Assembly: GCA_947306175.1 (NCBI GenBank)
Contig: CAMZFV010000001.1
Location: 124,001 to 188,000 of the forward strand
Origin: an uncultured Prevotellaceae bacterium
GTDB taxonomy: Bacteria > Bacteroidota > Bacteroidia > Bacteroidales > Muribaculaceae
Reading direction: 5' to 3'
DNA: 64,000 nt
In this document: piece after piece, positions 8,431-16,155 of the stretch
How the letters are laid out: each line of letters opens with the position of its first letter
How positions within the stretch are numbered: position 1 is the stretch's first letter
The notes under the pieces: generated by a model
What the model was told of the DNA's origin: nothing
Database searches by the model: none
What the model saw: only the letters and a program-made list of their open reading frames with translations
Made by a program: the position numbers and the translations under genes

Positions 8431-11400
8431 TGTGGGCGAGGCCAGCTACCGGAGAGCAGGTAGTCGATGAGGGATGTCACGTCGGCGATGGTTACGGTGG
8501 TGTCCAAGTTGCAGTCGGCAGCGCCGAGATTGATCAGGCTGGCATCTCCACCGAGCAAGTAGTCGATGAGCGCTGTCACGTCGGCAACCGTCACATTGCC
8601 GTCGCCGTTCACGTCACCACGCAGGAATGCGGGCTTCGTCGAGAAGTAGCCTGGGGCTCTAGGAAGCTCGTCGATGCGGGCATACTCGCCATTGATATGG
8701 TCGGGATCATACGTAGTGCCCATGCCACCCACAATACTCGTGCAGCCCGAGAACATATTCATCGTGTAGCCACTCCTGTTCCAGTCATAGGGCGCATAGA
8801 TGGTCTTGAGTTTGCTGCAATCCTGGAACATGCTGCTCATGTCAGTCACATTTTCCGTGTTGAAGCTGCTCAGGTCGAGGCGTTGCAGCGAGGTGCAGTT
8901 CCAGAACATGCCACCCATGCTCGATGCGCTGCGTGTATCGAAACTGCTCAGATCGAGAGTAGTCAGGCTGCTGCATCCATATAATACCAGTCCCATGTTC
9001 GTCACCGACTTGGTGTTCAGGTTCTCCAGGCCAGTGAGAGTCGTCAGATTCGTCATTGTGGCAAACCATCCGAACATACTTGTCGGCTGTGCTACGGCGA
9101 ATGATTCGTCGAACACCACCGTGGTGACGGTGCTTGCGCTCGTGTACCATGCGGGTTCACCATCTCCCTCGTTCAGACTGAAGGTTGTCTCGGTGTGCGA
9201 AGTATTTTTCCCGTCGCAGTAGAATGTCAGTGTCTTGCCGTCACTGGAGAGCGCGGCATAGGGGGCACCCTTCTCCGACAGGTAACCCGGGTTGCCGCTT
9301 CCGCCGTCGATGTGTGCGTAGGCCTTGTCAATGTGGTTGGCGTCATAGGTCGTTCCCATGCAGCCCACAATGCTCGTGCAGCCGTCAAACATGCCAGGAG
9401 AAGTCGTCACCGTGCTCATGTCCCAGCCGCCACCCACATAGATGGCCTTCAGATTCGTACAGCCCTGGAACATCGTGGTCGTCAGCGTTACCTTCTTCGT
9501 GTCAAAGCTGCTCAGGTCGAGGACTTTCAGGCTGCTGCAGTTGATGAACATCGACCACAGGCTTGTCAAGCCCGATGTGTTGAAGCTGCTCACATCGACA
9601 CGTTCCAGACTGCTACAGTTCGCGAACAGCCAGTCCATGTCACTGTTTTTGATTTTGTCAGTATTGAAGCTGCTCAAGTCAATTTGCTTCAGACTACTGC
9701 AGTTCTGGAACATACGGTTGATGGTTGTCAGGTTCTCGGTGTTGAAACTGCTCAGGTCAAGGCTCTGCAGACTGCTGCAGCCCATGAACATCGACGTCAT
9801 GTCGGTAACGTTCGACGTTGTGAAGTAGTACTTGTTCAGCGTGATTTCAGTCAGATTCGTGCAGCCGTCAAACATGTGACTCAGATTTGTTGCACTTTCC
9901 GTATTCACGTAGGTCAAGTCAAGACTTGTCAGGCCGCTGCAGCCACGGAACATATACGACATGTCGGTCACGTTCTGTGTACCGTAGGCAAACGCCCTCC
10001 ATGTGTTCAGGCTGGTCAGTCTCGAGCAGCCCGAGAACATGTTGTTCATGTCAGTCACATTGGTGGTCATGAAACCGAAGCCGCTGAAGTCGATTTCCGT
10101 CAGGCCCGTGCAGCCAGCGAACATCTTGTCCATGTACTCCACATTACCCGTATTGAGATCTCCCACAGCGAGACTCGTCAGCGAGTAGCAGTTATAGAAC
10201 ATATAGCCCATGTTGGTCACATTTGCCGTATTGAAACGGCCCAGGTCAAGGCTCGTCAACTGCCCACAGGCCATAAACATGCCTCTCATATTCGTCACCT
10301 TGCCGGTGTCGAAGTGGCTCAGGTCAAGCGATGTCAACGATAGACATGTGTTGAACATATAGCTCATGTCGGTCACCTTGCTGGTGTTCAGATATTCCAT
10401 GCCTGTGATGGTCGTTAGGTCTTCCATCTCATAGAACCAGCTGGAGGTTGCGATGGGACGTGCGCTGGCAAACGACGGGTCGAACACCACCGTGGTAATA
10501 TCCTCAAAGCTGCCGTCGTTATACCAGTCAGGATCGTCTTCCGGCTGGTTCAAGTCATAGGTCGTGCCGCGGGTGCTGCGCAGCATGTCGCAATAGAACG
10601 TCAGCGTCGTGCCGTCGCTGGAGAGTGCTGCATAGGCAGGCGCACCAGAGAAGTAGCCCGGTGCAGCCTGACCGCCGTCAATGCGGGCATACTCTTTGTC
10701 GGTATGGTCGGCATCGAAGACCGTGCCCATGCCGCCCACGAGGCTCGTGCAGCCGCGGAACATGTATTCGGAGGATTCTGCATCCACCTTCTCCGTATTC
10801 CAGCCAGCACCTGCATAGATAGTCGTCAGGTTCGAACAGCCGTCGAACATTGACCTCATATTCAGCACGTTCTGTGTATCGAAGACTATCAGGTCAAGAC
10901 TCGTCAGACCTGTGCAGTCCTTGAATATACTGGGCATATTCGTCACCTTGCTCGTGTTGAAGTGGATCAGGTCGATATTCGTCAGACTGCTGCAGCCACT
11001 GAACATGCCGCTCATTATCATCACCTCGCTAGTGTTGAGGTATTCCATGCCCGTGATGTCGCTCAGGTTACTCATGCCGGAGAACCAATAGTCTGTGCTC
11101 ACGGGACGCGCATCGGCAAACGAGGCATCAAACACCACGTGTTCTATTGCGGCATTGCTGCCGTCGGTCATCCATCCGGGTCGGTTACTATATCCGGCAT
11201 TCAAGCCGTAGGTTGTCTCGGTGCGGGTCAGGCGATGGCCGTCATTGTAGAAGGTCAGCGTCTTGCCGTCGGCCGAAAGTGCTGCATACGGACCGTTGAT
11301 GTCTGTCAGATAGCCCGGGTTGCTCTCGCCGCCGTCAATGTGGGCGTAGGTCTTGTCCATCGGGTTGGAATCCTGATAGCGCGTGCCCTTCTCGCCCGTA

Positions 11401-14400
11401 AGACTGCTGCAGACGTGGAACATGTTCTCCGAACTTATCACGCCAGCCACCGTCCAGCCCTCACCTACTGTGATGGTACCCAGGTTTAAGCAGAGTTCGA
11501 ACATACCGCTCATGTCAGTCACCGTTGCGGTATTGAAGCTGTGAAGGTCGAGATCCTCGACACTGCTGCGCTTAAACATGTCGTGCATATCGGTCACGTT
11601 CTGCGTGTCAAAGCCGCTCACGTCAGGTCGCCGTACGTGGCAGTCGTAGAACATGCCGCTCATGTCAGTCACCAGCCGCGTGTCGAAGCTCGTCACGTCG
11701 ATGTTGGGGGTTAGGCAGCCGCTGAACATATAGCTCATGTCGGTCACCATCGACGTGTTCAGGCCTGATGTGTTCAGGCTCGTCAAGTTGGTACAGCCGC
11801 TGAACATCGATGCCATGCTCTGGACGTTCCGCGTGTCGAAATGGCTCACATCGAGTGTCGTCAACTGTGTGCAGCCCTCAAACATGCCACTCATATCGGC
11901 CACTTTAGACGTGTTGAAGCCGCTGATGTCAAGATTGTCGCTCGAAAGCTTGTTGCAGCCATTAAACAGGTTTGCCATGTCCGTCACCTCGCTGGTGTTC
12001 AGGCGGTCCAGGTACCAGATGCGAGTCAGGTTTGACATACCTTCAAACCAGCTGTGCATACTCTCGGGACGGGCATTGGCAAACTCCTCTAAGAAAACCA
12101 CCGAGGTAATCTCGGCATTGCTGCCGTCCTCAATCCAACCAGGGGTATAATTGCCTGGATTTAGAGAATAAGTCTTTAGCGAGGTCATACTAGGCCGCTG
12201 ACCATCATGGCGGAACTGCAACGTTTTGCCGCCCTCGGTAAGCACAGCGTATGGGGCACTTGGATCTATTAATTGGTTAGATTCAGTGAGATAGCCGGGG
12301 TTGCTCTGACCGCCATCTATATGGGCGTAAGTCTTGTCCATCGGGTTGGAATCGCTGTAGGTCGTGCCTTGGCCGCCCAGCAGATTATAGCATTTATAGA
12401 ACATGTCCCCGGAAGATGTCACATTTTCAGTACTCCAAATGCTTCTCACGTAGATAGTGGTTAGGCTGATGCATTTGTAGAACATAGAGCCCATGGTTGT
12501 TACATTCTGCGTATTGAAATCGCTCAGGTCAAGACTGGTCAGGCCACTGCAATTAGAGAACATAACGCTCATGTCTGTTACGTTCTGCGTGTTGAAACCG
12601 CTCAGATTAAGACTGGTCAGGCCACTGCAGTCATGGAACATGTAGTGCATATTGGTCACATTCTGCGTATCAAAACCGCTCAGGTCAAGGCTGGTTAAGC
12701 TACTGCAACCCAAGAACATGGAGCGCATATTGGTCACATTGCCCGTGTTCAGGTAAGAGAGTCCAGTGATGGATTGAAGATTTCCCATCTTATAGAACCA
12801 TTGGCAGGTGGAGGTCGGGCGGGCATTGGCGAACGACGGGTCAAAGACCACCTTGGTCACATTGGCATTAGTGCTGTCCGTTATCCAACCGGGAGAATTG
12901 AAGCCCGAGTTCAGGTCATAGGTCGTGCCTGGGCGGGAAGAACGCTGTTTGTCGTAGTAGAACGTCAGCGTCGTGTTCAACGACGTGTAGCAGGCATAGG
13001 CCACAGGATTATCAGTGGAATTAGGAGCTCTAAAGTACCCGGGGTTGCTGGGACCACCATCCACATGGGCATAGGTCTTGTCCATCGGGTTGGAGTCGCT
13101 GTAGGTCGTACCCTGGCTGCCTATCAGATTGTAGCATTTATAGAACATGTACCCGGAAGATGTCACGCTTTCCGTACTCCATCTGCTTCCCACGTAGACC
13201 GTGTTAAGGCTGCTGCAACTGTAGAACATTCGGCTCATGTCTGTCACGTTCTGCGTGTTGAAATCACTCAAGTCAAGACTGGTCAGGCGACTGCAACCAT
13301 AGAACATGTAGCTCATATTGGTCACCCAGCTCGTGTTAAGGTTAGTGAGCAAAGAGATGGATTGAAGATTTCCCATCTCAGAGAACCATCCGTAGGTGGA
13401 GGTCGGGCGGGCACTAGCGAACGACGAGCTAAAGACCACCTTGGTCACATTGGCATTGAAGCCATCCGTTATCCAACCGGGAAAGTTAGTTTCCGAGTTC
13501 AGGTCGTAGGTCGTTCCCGGACGTAAGGGGCGCTGTTTGTCGTAGTAGAACGTCAGCGTCGTGTTAGACGACGTGTAGCAGGCATAGGCCTCAGGATTTT
13601 CAGCGGGAGTAGGTCCTGTAAAGTAGCCGGGGTCTCTGGGACCACAGTCCGCATGTGCATAGGTCTTGTCCATCGGATTGGAGTCACTGTAAGTCGTACC
13701 CTGTCCGCCCACCAGATTGTAGCATTTATAGAACATATCTACGGAAGATGTCACCCTTTCTGTACTCCAACTGATTCCCACGTCAACAGTGTTCAGGCTG
13801 CTGCAACTGTAGAACATACCGCTCATGCTTGTCACTTTCTGCGTGTTGAAATCGGTCAGGTCAAGGCTGGTCAGGCCACTGCAGCCATTGAACATGAAGC
13901 TCATTTCCGTCACATTTTGCGTGTCAAAACTGGTCAGGTCAAGGCTGGTTAAGCCACTGCAACCATTAAACATGGAGCGCATATTGGTCACATTGCCCGT
14001 GTTCAGGTAAGATATTCCAACGATGAATTGAAGATTTCCCATCTCAGAGAACCATCCGCAGGTGGAGGTCGGGTGGGCACCAGCGAACGACGAGTTAAAG
14101 ACCACCTTGGTCACATTGGCATTGGAGCCATCCGTAATCCAACCGGGAAAGTTTGTTTCCGAGTTCAGGAGATAGGTCGTACCCATGCGGGAAGATCGCT
14201 GGTTGTCGTAGTAGAATGTCAGCGTTGTGCTAGACGACCTGTAGCAGGCATAGGCCTCAGGATTTGCAGTGGAATTAAGTGCACTAAAGTAGCCTGGGTT
14301 GCTCTGGCCGCCATCGATATGGGCGTAAGTCTTGTCCTTCGGGTTGGATTCTTTGTAGGTCGTGCCCTGACCGCCCACCAGATTAGAGCATTTATAGAAC

Positions 14401-15080
14401 ATCTCCCCGGAAGATGTCACGTTTTCCGTACTCCAACTGTTTCCCACGTAGATAGTGATTAGGCTGCTGCATTTGTAGAACATAGAGCTCATGGTTGTCA
14501 CATTCTGCGTATTGAAATCGCTCAGGTCAAGACTGGTCAGTCCAATGCAATTAAAGAACATAGCGCTCATGGTTGTCACATTCTGCGTATTGAAATCGCT
14601 CAGGTCAAGACTAGTCAGGCCACTGCAGCCTTCAAACATGAATTGCATATTGGTCACATTCTGTGTGTCAAAACCGCTCAGGTCAAGGCTGGTTAAGCCA
14701 CTGCAACCTGTAAACATGCAGAACATTTTGGTCACATTGCTCGTGTTCAGGTAAGATATTCCAGTGATGGATTGAAGTTTTTCCATATGATAGAACCATT
14801 TGGAGGTGGAGGTCGGGCGGGCATTGGCGAACGACGGGTCAAAGACCGCCTTGGTCACATTGGCATTAGTGCTGTCCGTTATCCAACCAGGAGAATTGAC
14901 GCTCGAGTTCAGGGCGTAGGTCTTGCCTGAGCGGGAGGAACGCTGGTTGTCGTAGTAGAACGTCAGCGTCGTGTTCGACGGCGTGTAGTTGGCATAGGCC
15001 TCGGCAGCGTTGGCACCCAGAGCGCACATCATCGCCGCCACAACGGCAAATAGTCGAATGAGTAAAGATTGATTCTTCAT
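8418..15080 (-). CDS. Giant BspA-like DUF285 surface repeat protein with dockerin-like C-terminus
   Basis: 2220 residues from the ATG at 15080, chosen because the signal peptide MKNQSLLIRLFAVVAAMM... follows directly. The body is eight modules of about 200-450 residues. Each opens with a beta segment (TLTFYYD...), a PGW motif and ARPTS...WF, then carries DUF285/BspA-type leucine-rich repeats (pattern MFxGCSxLTSLDLSxFNTxNVT), and closes with YAHIDGG...PGY. Approximate module boundaries on the DNA: 15010, 14258, 13592, 13004, 12255, 11291, 10640, 9265, 8630. The C-terminus has two EF-hand-like Ca loops (DVNGDGN from Asp2156; DCNLDTT from Asp2189), annotated as dockerin type I in other Bacteroidales. 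Family members of BspA bind host matrix proteins; adhesion here is inferred. Confidence 0.9.
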   Translation of the reverse strand: MKNQSLLIRLFAVVAAMMCALGANAAEAYANYTPSNTTLTFYYDNQRSSRSGKTYALNSSVNSPGWITDSTNANVTKAVFDPSFANARPTSTSKWFYHMEKLQSITGISYLNTSNVTKMFCMFTGCSGLTSLDLSGFDTQNVTNMQFMFEGCSGLTSLDLSDFNTQNVTTMSAMFFNCIGLTSLDLSDFNTQNVTTMSSMFYKCSSLITIYVGNSWSTENVTSSGEMFYKCSNLVGGQGTTYKESNPKDKTYAHIDGGQSNPGYFSALNSTANPEAYACYRSSSTTLTFYYDNQRSSRMGTTYLLNSETNFPGWITDGSNANVTKVVFNSSFAGAHPTSTCGWFSEMGNLQFIVGISYLNTGNVTNMRSMFNGCSGLTSLDLTSFDTQNVTEMSFMFNGCSGLTSLDLTDFNTQKVTSMSGMFYSCSSLNTVDVGISWSTERVTSSVDMFYKCYNLVGGQGTTYSDSNPMDKTYAHADCGPRDPGYFTGPTPAENPEAYACYTSSNTTLTFYYDKQRPLRPGTTYDLNSETNFPGWITDGFNANVTKVVFSSSFASARPTSTYGWFSEMGNLQSISLLTNLNTSWVTNMSYMFYGCSRLTSLDLSDFNTQNVTDMSRMFYSCSSLNTVYVGSRWSTESVTSSGYMFYKCYNLIGSQGTTYSDSNPMDKTYAHVDGGPSNPGYFRAPNSTDNPVAYACYTSLNTTLTFYYDKQRSSRPGTTYDLNSGFNSPGWITDSTNANVTKVVFDPSFANARPTSTCQWFYKMGNLQSITGLSYLNTGNVTNMRSMFLGCSSLTSLDLSGFDTQNVTNMHYMFHDCSGLTSLNLSGFNTQNVTDMSVMFSNCSGLTSLDLSDFNTQNVTTMGSMFYKCISLTTIYVRSIWSTENVTSSGDMFYKCYNLLGGQGTTYSDSNPMDKTYAHIDGGQSNPGYLTESNQLIDPSAPYAVLTEGGKTLQFRHDGQRPSMTSLKTYSLNPGNYTPGWIEDGSNAEITSVVFLEEFANARPESMHSWFEGMSNLTRIWYLDRLNTSEVTDMANLFNGCNKLSSDNLDISGFNTSKVADMSGMFEGCTQLTTLDVSHFDTRNVQSMASMFSGCTNLTSLNTSGLNTSMVTDMSYMFSGCLTPNIDVTSFDTRLVTDMSGMFYDCHVRRPDVSGFDTQNVTDMHDMFKRSSVEDLDLHSFNTATVTDMSGMFELCLNLGTITVGEGWTVAGVISSENMFHVCSSLTGEKGTRYQDSNPMDKTYAHIDGGESNPGYLTDINGPYAALSADGKTLTFYNDGHRLTRTETTYGLNAGYSNRPGWMTDGSNAAIEHVVFDASFADARPVSTDYWFSGMSNLSDITGMEYLNTSEVMIMSGMFSGCSSLTNIDLIHFNTSKVTNMPSIFKDCTGLTSLDLIVFDTQNVLNMRSMFDGCSNLTTIYAGAGWNTEKVDAESSEYMFRGCTSLVGGMGTVFDADHTDKEYARIDGGQAAPGYFSGAPAYAALSSDGTTLTFYCDMLRSTRGTTYDLNQPEDDPDWYNDGSFEDITTVVFDPSFASARPIATSSWFYEMEDLTTITGMEYLNTSKVTDMSYMFNTCLSLTSLDLSHFDTGKVTNMRGMFMACGQLTSLDLGRFNTANVTNMGYMFYNCYSLTSLAVGDLNTGNVEYMDKMFAGCTGLTEIDFSGFGFMTTNVTDMNNMFSGCSRLTSLNTWRAFAYGTQNVTDMSYMFRGCSGLTSLDLTYVNTESATNLSHMFDGCTNLTEITLNKYYFTTSNVTDMTSMFMGCSSLQSLDLSSFNTENLTTINRMFQNCSSLKQIDLSSFNTDKIKNSDMDWLFANCSSLERVDVSSFNTSGLTSLWSMFINCSSLKVLDLSSFDTKKVTLTTTMFQGCTNLKAIYVGGGWDMSTVTTSPGMFDGCTSIVGCMGTTYDANHIDKAYAHIDGGSGNPGYLSEKGAPYAALSSDGKTLTFYCDGKNTSHTETTFSLNEGDGEPAWYTSASTVTTVVFDESFAVAQPTSMFGWFATMTNLTTLTGLENLNTKSVTNMGLVLYGCSSLTTLDLSSFDTRSASSMGGMFWNCTSLQRLDLSSFNTENVTDMSSMFQDCSKLKTIYAPYDWNRSGYTMNMFSGCTSIVGGMGTTYDPDHINGEYARIDELPRAPGYFSTKPAFLRGDVNGDGNVTVADVTALIDYLLGGDASLINLGAADCNLDTTVTIADVTSLIDYLLSGSWPRPQFRV
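12256..15010 (-). repeat. Four closely similar tandem modules inside the DUF285 gene
   Basis: Modules 1-4 (boundaries near 14258, 13592 and 13004) share long identical DNA stretches, for example around the codons for VTSSGDMFYKC and SNPMDKTYAH, whereas modules 5-8 are more diverged. This suggests recent duplication or gene conversion and possible length variation between strains. Confidence 0.8.
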
Positions 15081-15113
15081 AATAGTATGGTTTTTAGTTA
15101 TTGCAATTTGTTG

Positions 15114-15121
15114 CAAAAATA
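15114..15121 (-). promoter_or_regulatory. -7 box for the DUF285 gene
   Basis: TATTTTTG on the minus strand (15121-15114), 34 nt before the ATG. No consensus -33 box. Confidence 0.5.
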
Positions 15122-15168
15122 CAAAATAACACTGAAAAGCGAAAGAAAACCCGAGAAAAAGCCACTTT

Positions 15169-15200
15169 ATTAGGCTTTAGGTGTTAGGCTTTAGGCATTT
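15169..15200. repeat. TTAGGC-type intergenic repeat
   Basis: Four degenerate units of TTAGGCTTTAGG type, the same family as at 8404, 34111, 35503 and 37017. Confidence 0.7.
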
Positions 15201-15201
15201 G

Positions 15202-15237
15202 GGGCTGCCGCACACTGTATCAAACAACTAAGACAAC
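15202..15237. repeat. 36-bp direct repeat, copy 1
   Basis: Begins GGGCTGCCGCACACTGTATC. Copy 2 starts at 15261 and differs at two positions. Each copy ends in AGACAAC, a heptamer present five times between 15231 and 15317. Confidence 0.9.
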
Positions 15238-15260
15238 TCTGTAAACAGACAACTGTTATA

Positions 15261-15296
15261 GGGCTGCCGCACACTGTATCAGACAACCAAGACAAC
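15261..15296. repeat. 36-bp direct repeat, copy 2
   Basis: Begins GGGCTGCCGCACACTGTATC, 34 of 36 bases identical to 15202-15237, in the same orientation, with 23 bp between the copies. Confidence 0.9.
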
Positions 15297-15323
15297 ACAG
15301 TTAACGTCACAGACAACATTCAT

Positions 15324-15352
15324 TTCATGGCATTCTTCTTGCACAAAATTTG
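15324..15352. repeat. 29-bp direct repeat upstream of toxin-antitoxin, copy 1
   Basis: Begins TTCATGGCATTCTTCTTGCA and ends AAATTTG. Identical copy at 15389-15417. A short hairpin (TGGCTG 15361-15366, CAGCCA 15372-15377) lies between the copies. Confidence 0.9.
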
Positions 15353-15388
15353 GATAATTTTGGCTGCGTTTCAGCCATTGAATTATGC

Positions 15389-15417
15389 TTCATGGCATTC
15401 TTCTTGCACAAAATTTG
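15389..15417. repeat. 29-bp direct repeat upstream of toxin-antitoxin, copy 2
   Basis: Identical to 15324-15352. Its last four bases (TTTG) form the -33 box of the toxin-antitoxin promoter. Confidence 0.9.
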
Positions 15418-15445
15418 TTCGTTTTACAAAGTCTATGTATCTTTG
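15414..15445 (+). promoter_or_regulatory. Complete Bacteroidetes promoter for the toxin-antitoxin operon
   Basis: -33 TTTG (15414-15417), 20-nt spacer, -7 TATCTTTG (15438-15445); the antitoxin ATG is 28 nt downstream. Confidence 0.8.
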
Positions 15446-15473
15446 CATCAATGAATCATCAAATAATGACATC

Positions 15474-15707
15474 ATGACTTCAATTACGGTTAATATTCCC
15501 AATAATGAAATTGGTTTCTTCAAGAAAATAATGGAGAAACTTGGCTGGTCATATCAAGTCATGAGCAAACCCCAGATCATCGACCCCGAGACTGGAGATA
15601 GCCTTAATGACAAGACAATGAAAGTCATCGAGGATGCCCGCAATGGTGTGGGTATTGAGTTTACGGGCGGTGTTGACGAGTTCAAGCAATGGGCTGAAGC
15701 GCTATAA
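15474..15707 (+). CDS. Antitoxin of a RelE/YafQ-type toxin-antitoxin pair
   Basis: 77 residues from ATG 15474. The frame is open to 15327, but the promoter -7 box at 15438-15445 lies inside that extension, so the short start is used. No motif was recognised with certainty; size, acidic character and position directly upstream of a YafQ-like toxin identify it as the antitoxin, which normally neutralises the toxin and represses the operon. Only 3 nt separate its stop from the toxin ATG. Confidence 0.8.
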   Translation: MTSITVNIPNNEIGFFKKIMEKLGWSYQVMSKPQIIDPETGDSLNDKTMKVIEDARNGVGIEFTGGVDEFKQWAEAL

Positions 15708-15710
15708 CGG

Positions 15711-16004
15711 ATGGCAAAGTATCAGATTTCCACAACTGGCCAATTCAAAAAAGACTTGAAACGTGCGAAGAAACGTGGCCTTCTGCTTGAAGACCTGTTC
15801 AGCGTCATCGAATTGCTAGCCAATGATGAACCCCTCCCAGATAAAAACCATGATCACAGCTTGCATGGAGACTATGAAGGCTATCGTGAATGCCACATCT
15901 CTCCTGATTGGTTACTAATTTACCAGAAAGACACCGAAATCCGTATCATCTCCTTATATCGTACGGGATCTCATTCAGATTTATTCAACAAGAAAAAGAA
16001 GTAA
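15711..16004 (+). CDS. YafQ-family mRNA interferase toxin
   Basis: 97 residues, RelE/ParE superfamily. The YafQ signature is clear: FKKDLKRAKKRG near the N-terminus, DHSLHG, then RECHISPDWLLIY and RTGSHSDLF. Candidate catalytic residues are His49, His62, Asp66 and His88, matching the spacing of the catalytic set in E. coli YafQ. YafQ toxins cleave mRNA in the ribosomal A site. All expected residues are present, so it looks active. The gene is cotranscribed with the antitoxin 3 nt upstream. Confidence 0.92.
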   Translation: MAKYQISTTGQFKKDLKRAKKRGLLLEDLFSVIELLANDEPLPDKNHDHSLHGDYEGYRECHISPDWLLIYQKDTEIRIISLYRTGSHSDLFNKKKK

Positions 16005-16072
16005 TTTCTTATTTACTTGCTGATGAAGGGCAGAGCATGATTATCATTTCATTATGTAGAGAATGACGAAAG

Positions 16073-16094
16073 GAGACGCAAGATTTTGCGTCTC
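16073..16094. repeat. GAGACGCAA palindrome, copy 2
   Basis: Arms GAGACGCAA (16073-16081) and TTGCGTCTC (16086-16094), loop GATT. Same element as inside 8362-8387 and identical, loop included, to 52659-52680. Confidence 0.9.
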
Positions 16095-16122
16095 TACAGC
16101 CTGATACCTAGAAAGTTTTTTG

Positions 16123-16130
16123 TACCTTTG
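16123..16130 (+). promoter_or_regulatory. -7 box for lepA
   Basis: TACCTTTG, 25 nt before the lepA ATG at 16156. Confidence 0.6.
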
Positions 16131-16155
16131 CACCCAAAATAACGGAATTCCTTAT

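Noticed and set aside
8440..8625. Reading the dockerin-like pair as evidence for a cellulosome
   Set aside because: No cohesin or scaffoldin is present in the window and this C-terminal pair is common on non-cellulosomal Bacteroidales proteins.
9195..10343. Long plus-strand open frame of 382 codons inside the DUF285 gene, with several others nearby (10962, 12774, 14028)
   Set aside because: They are antisense shadows of the regular leucine-rich repeats. Their translations show the same periodic words and no independent promoter, start context or known domain.
8418..15116. CRISPR-like periodicity in the region
   Set aside because: The periodicity follows codons of the DUF285 protein repeats, with no short identical repeat and unique spacer pattern.
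15327..15473. Upstream extension of the antitoxin frame
   Set aside because: It covers a repeat copy and the complete promoter of the operon; ATG 15474 follows the promoter at a normal distance.
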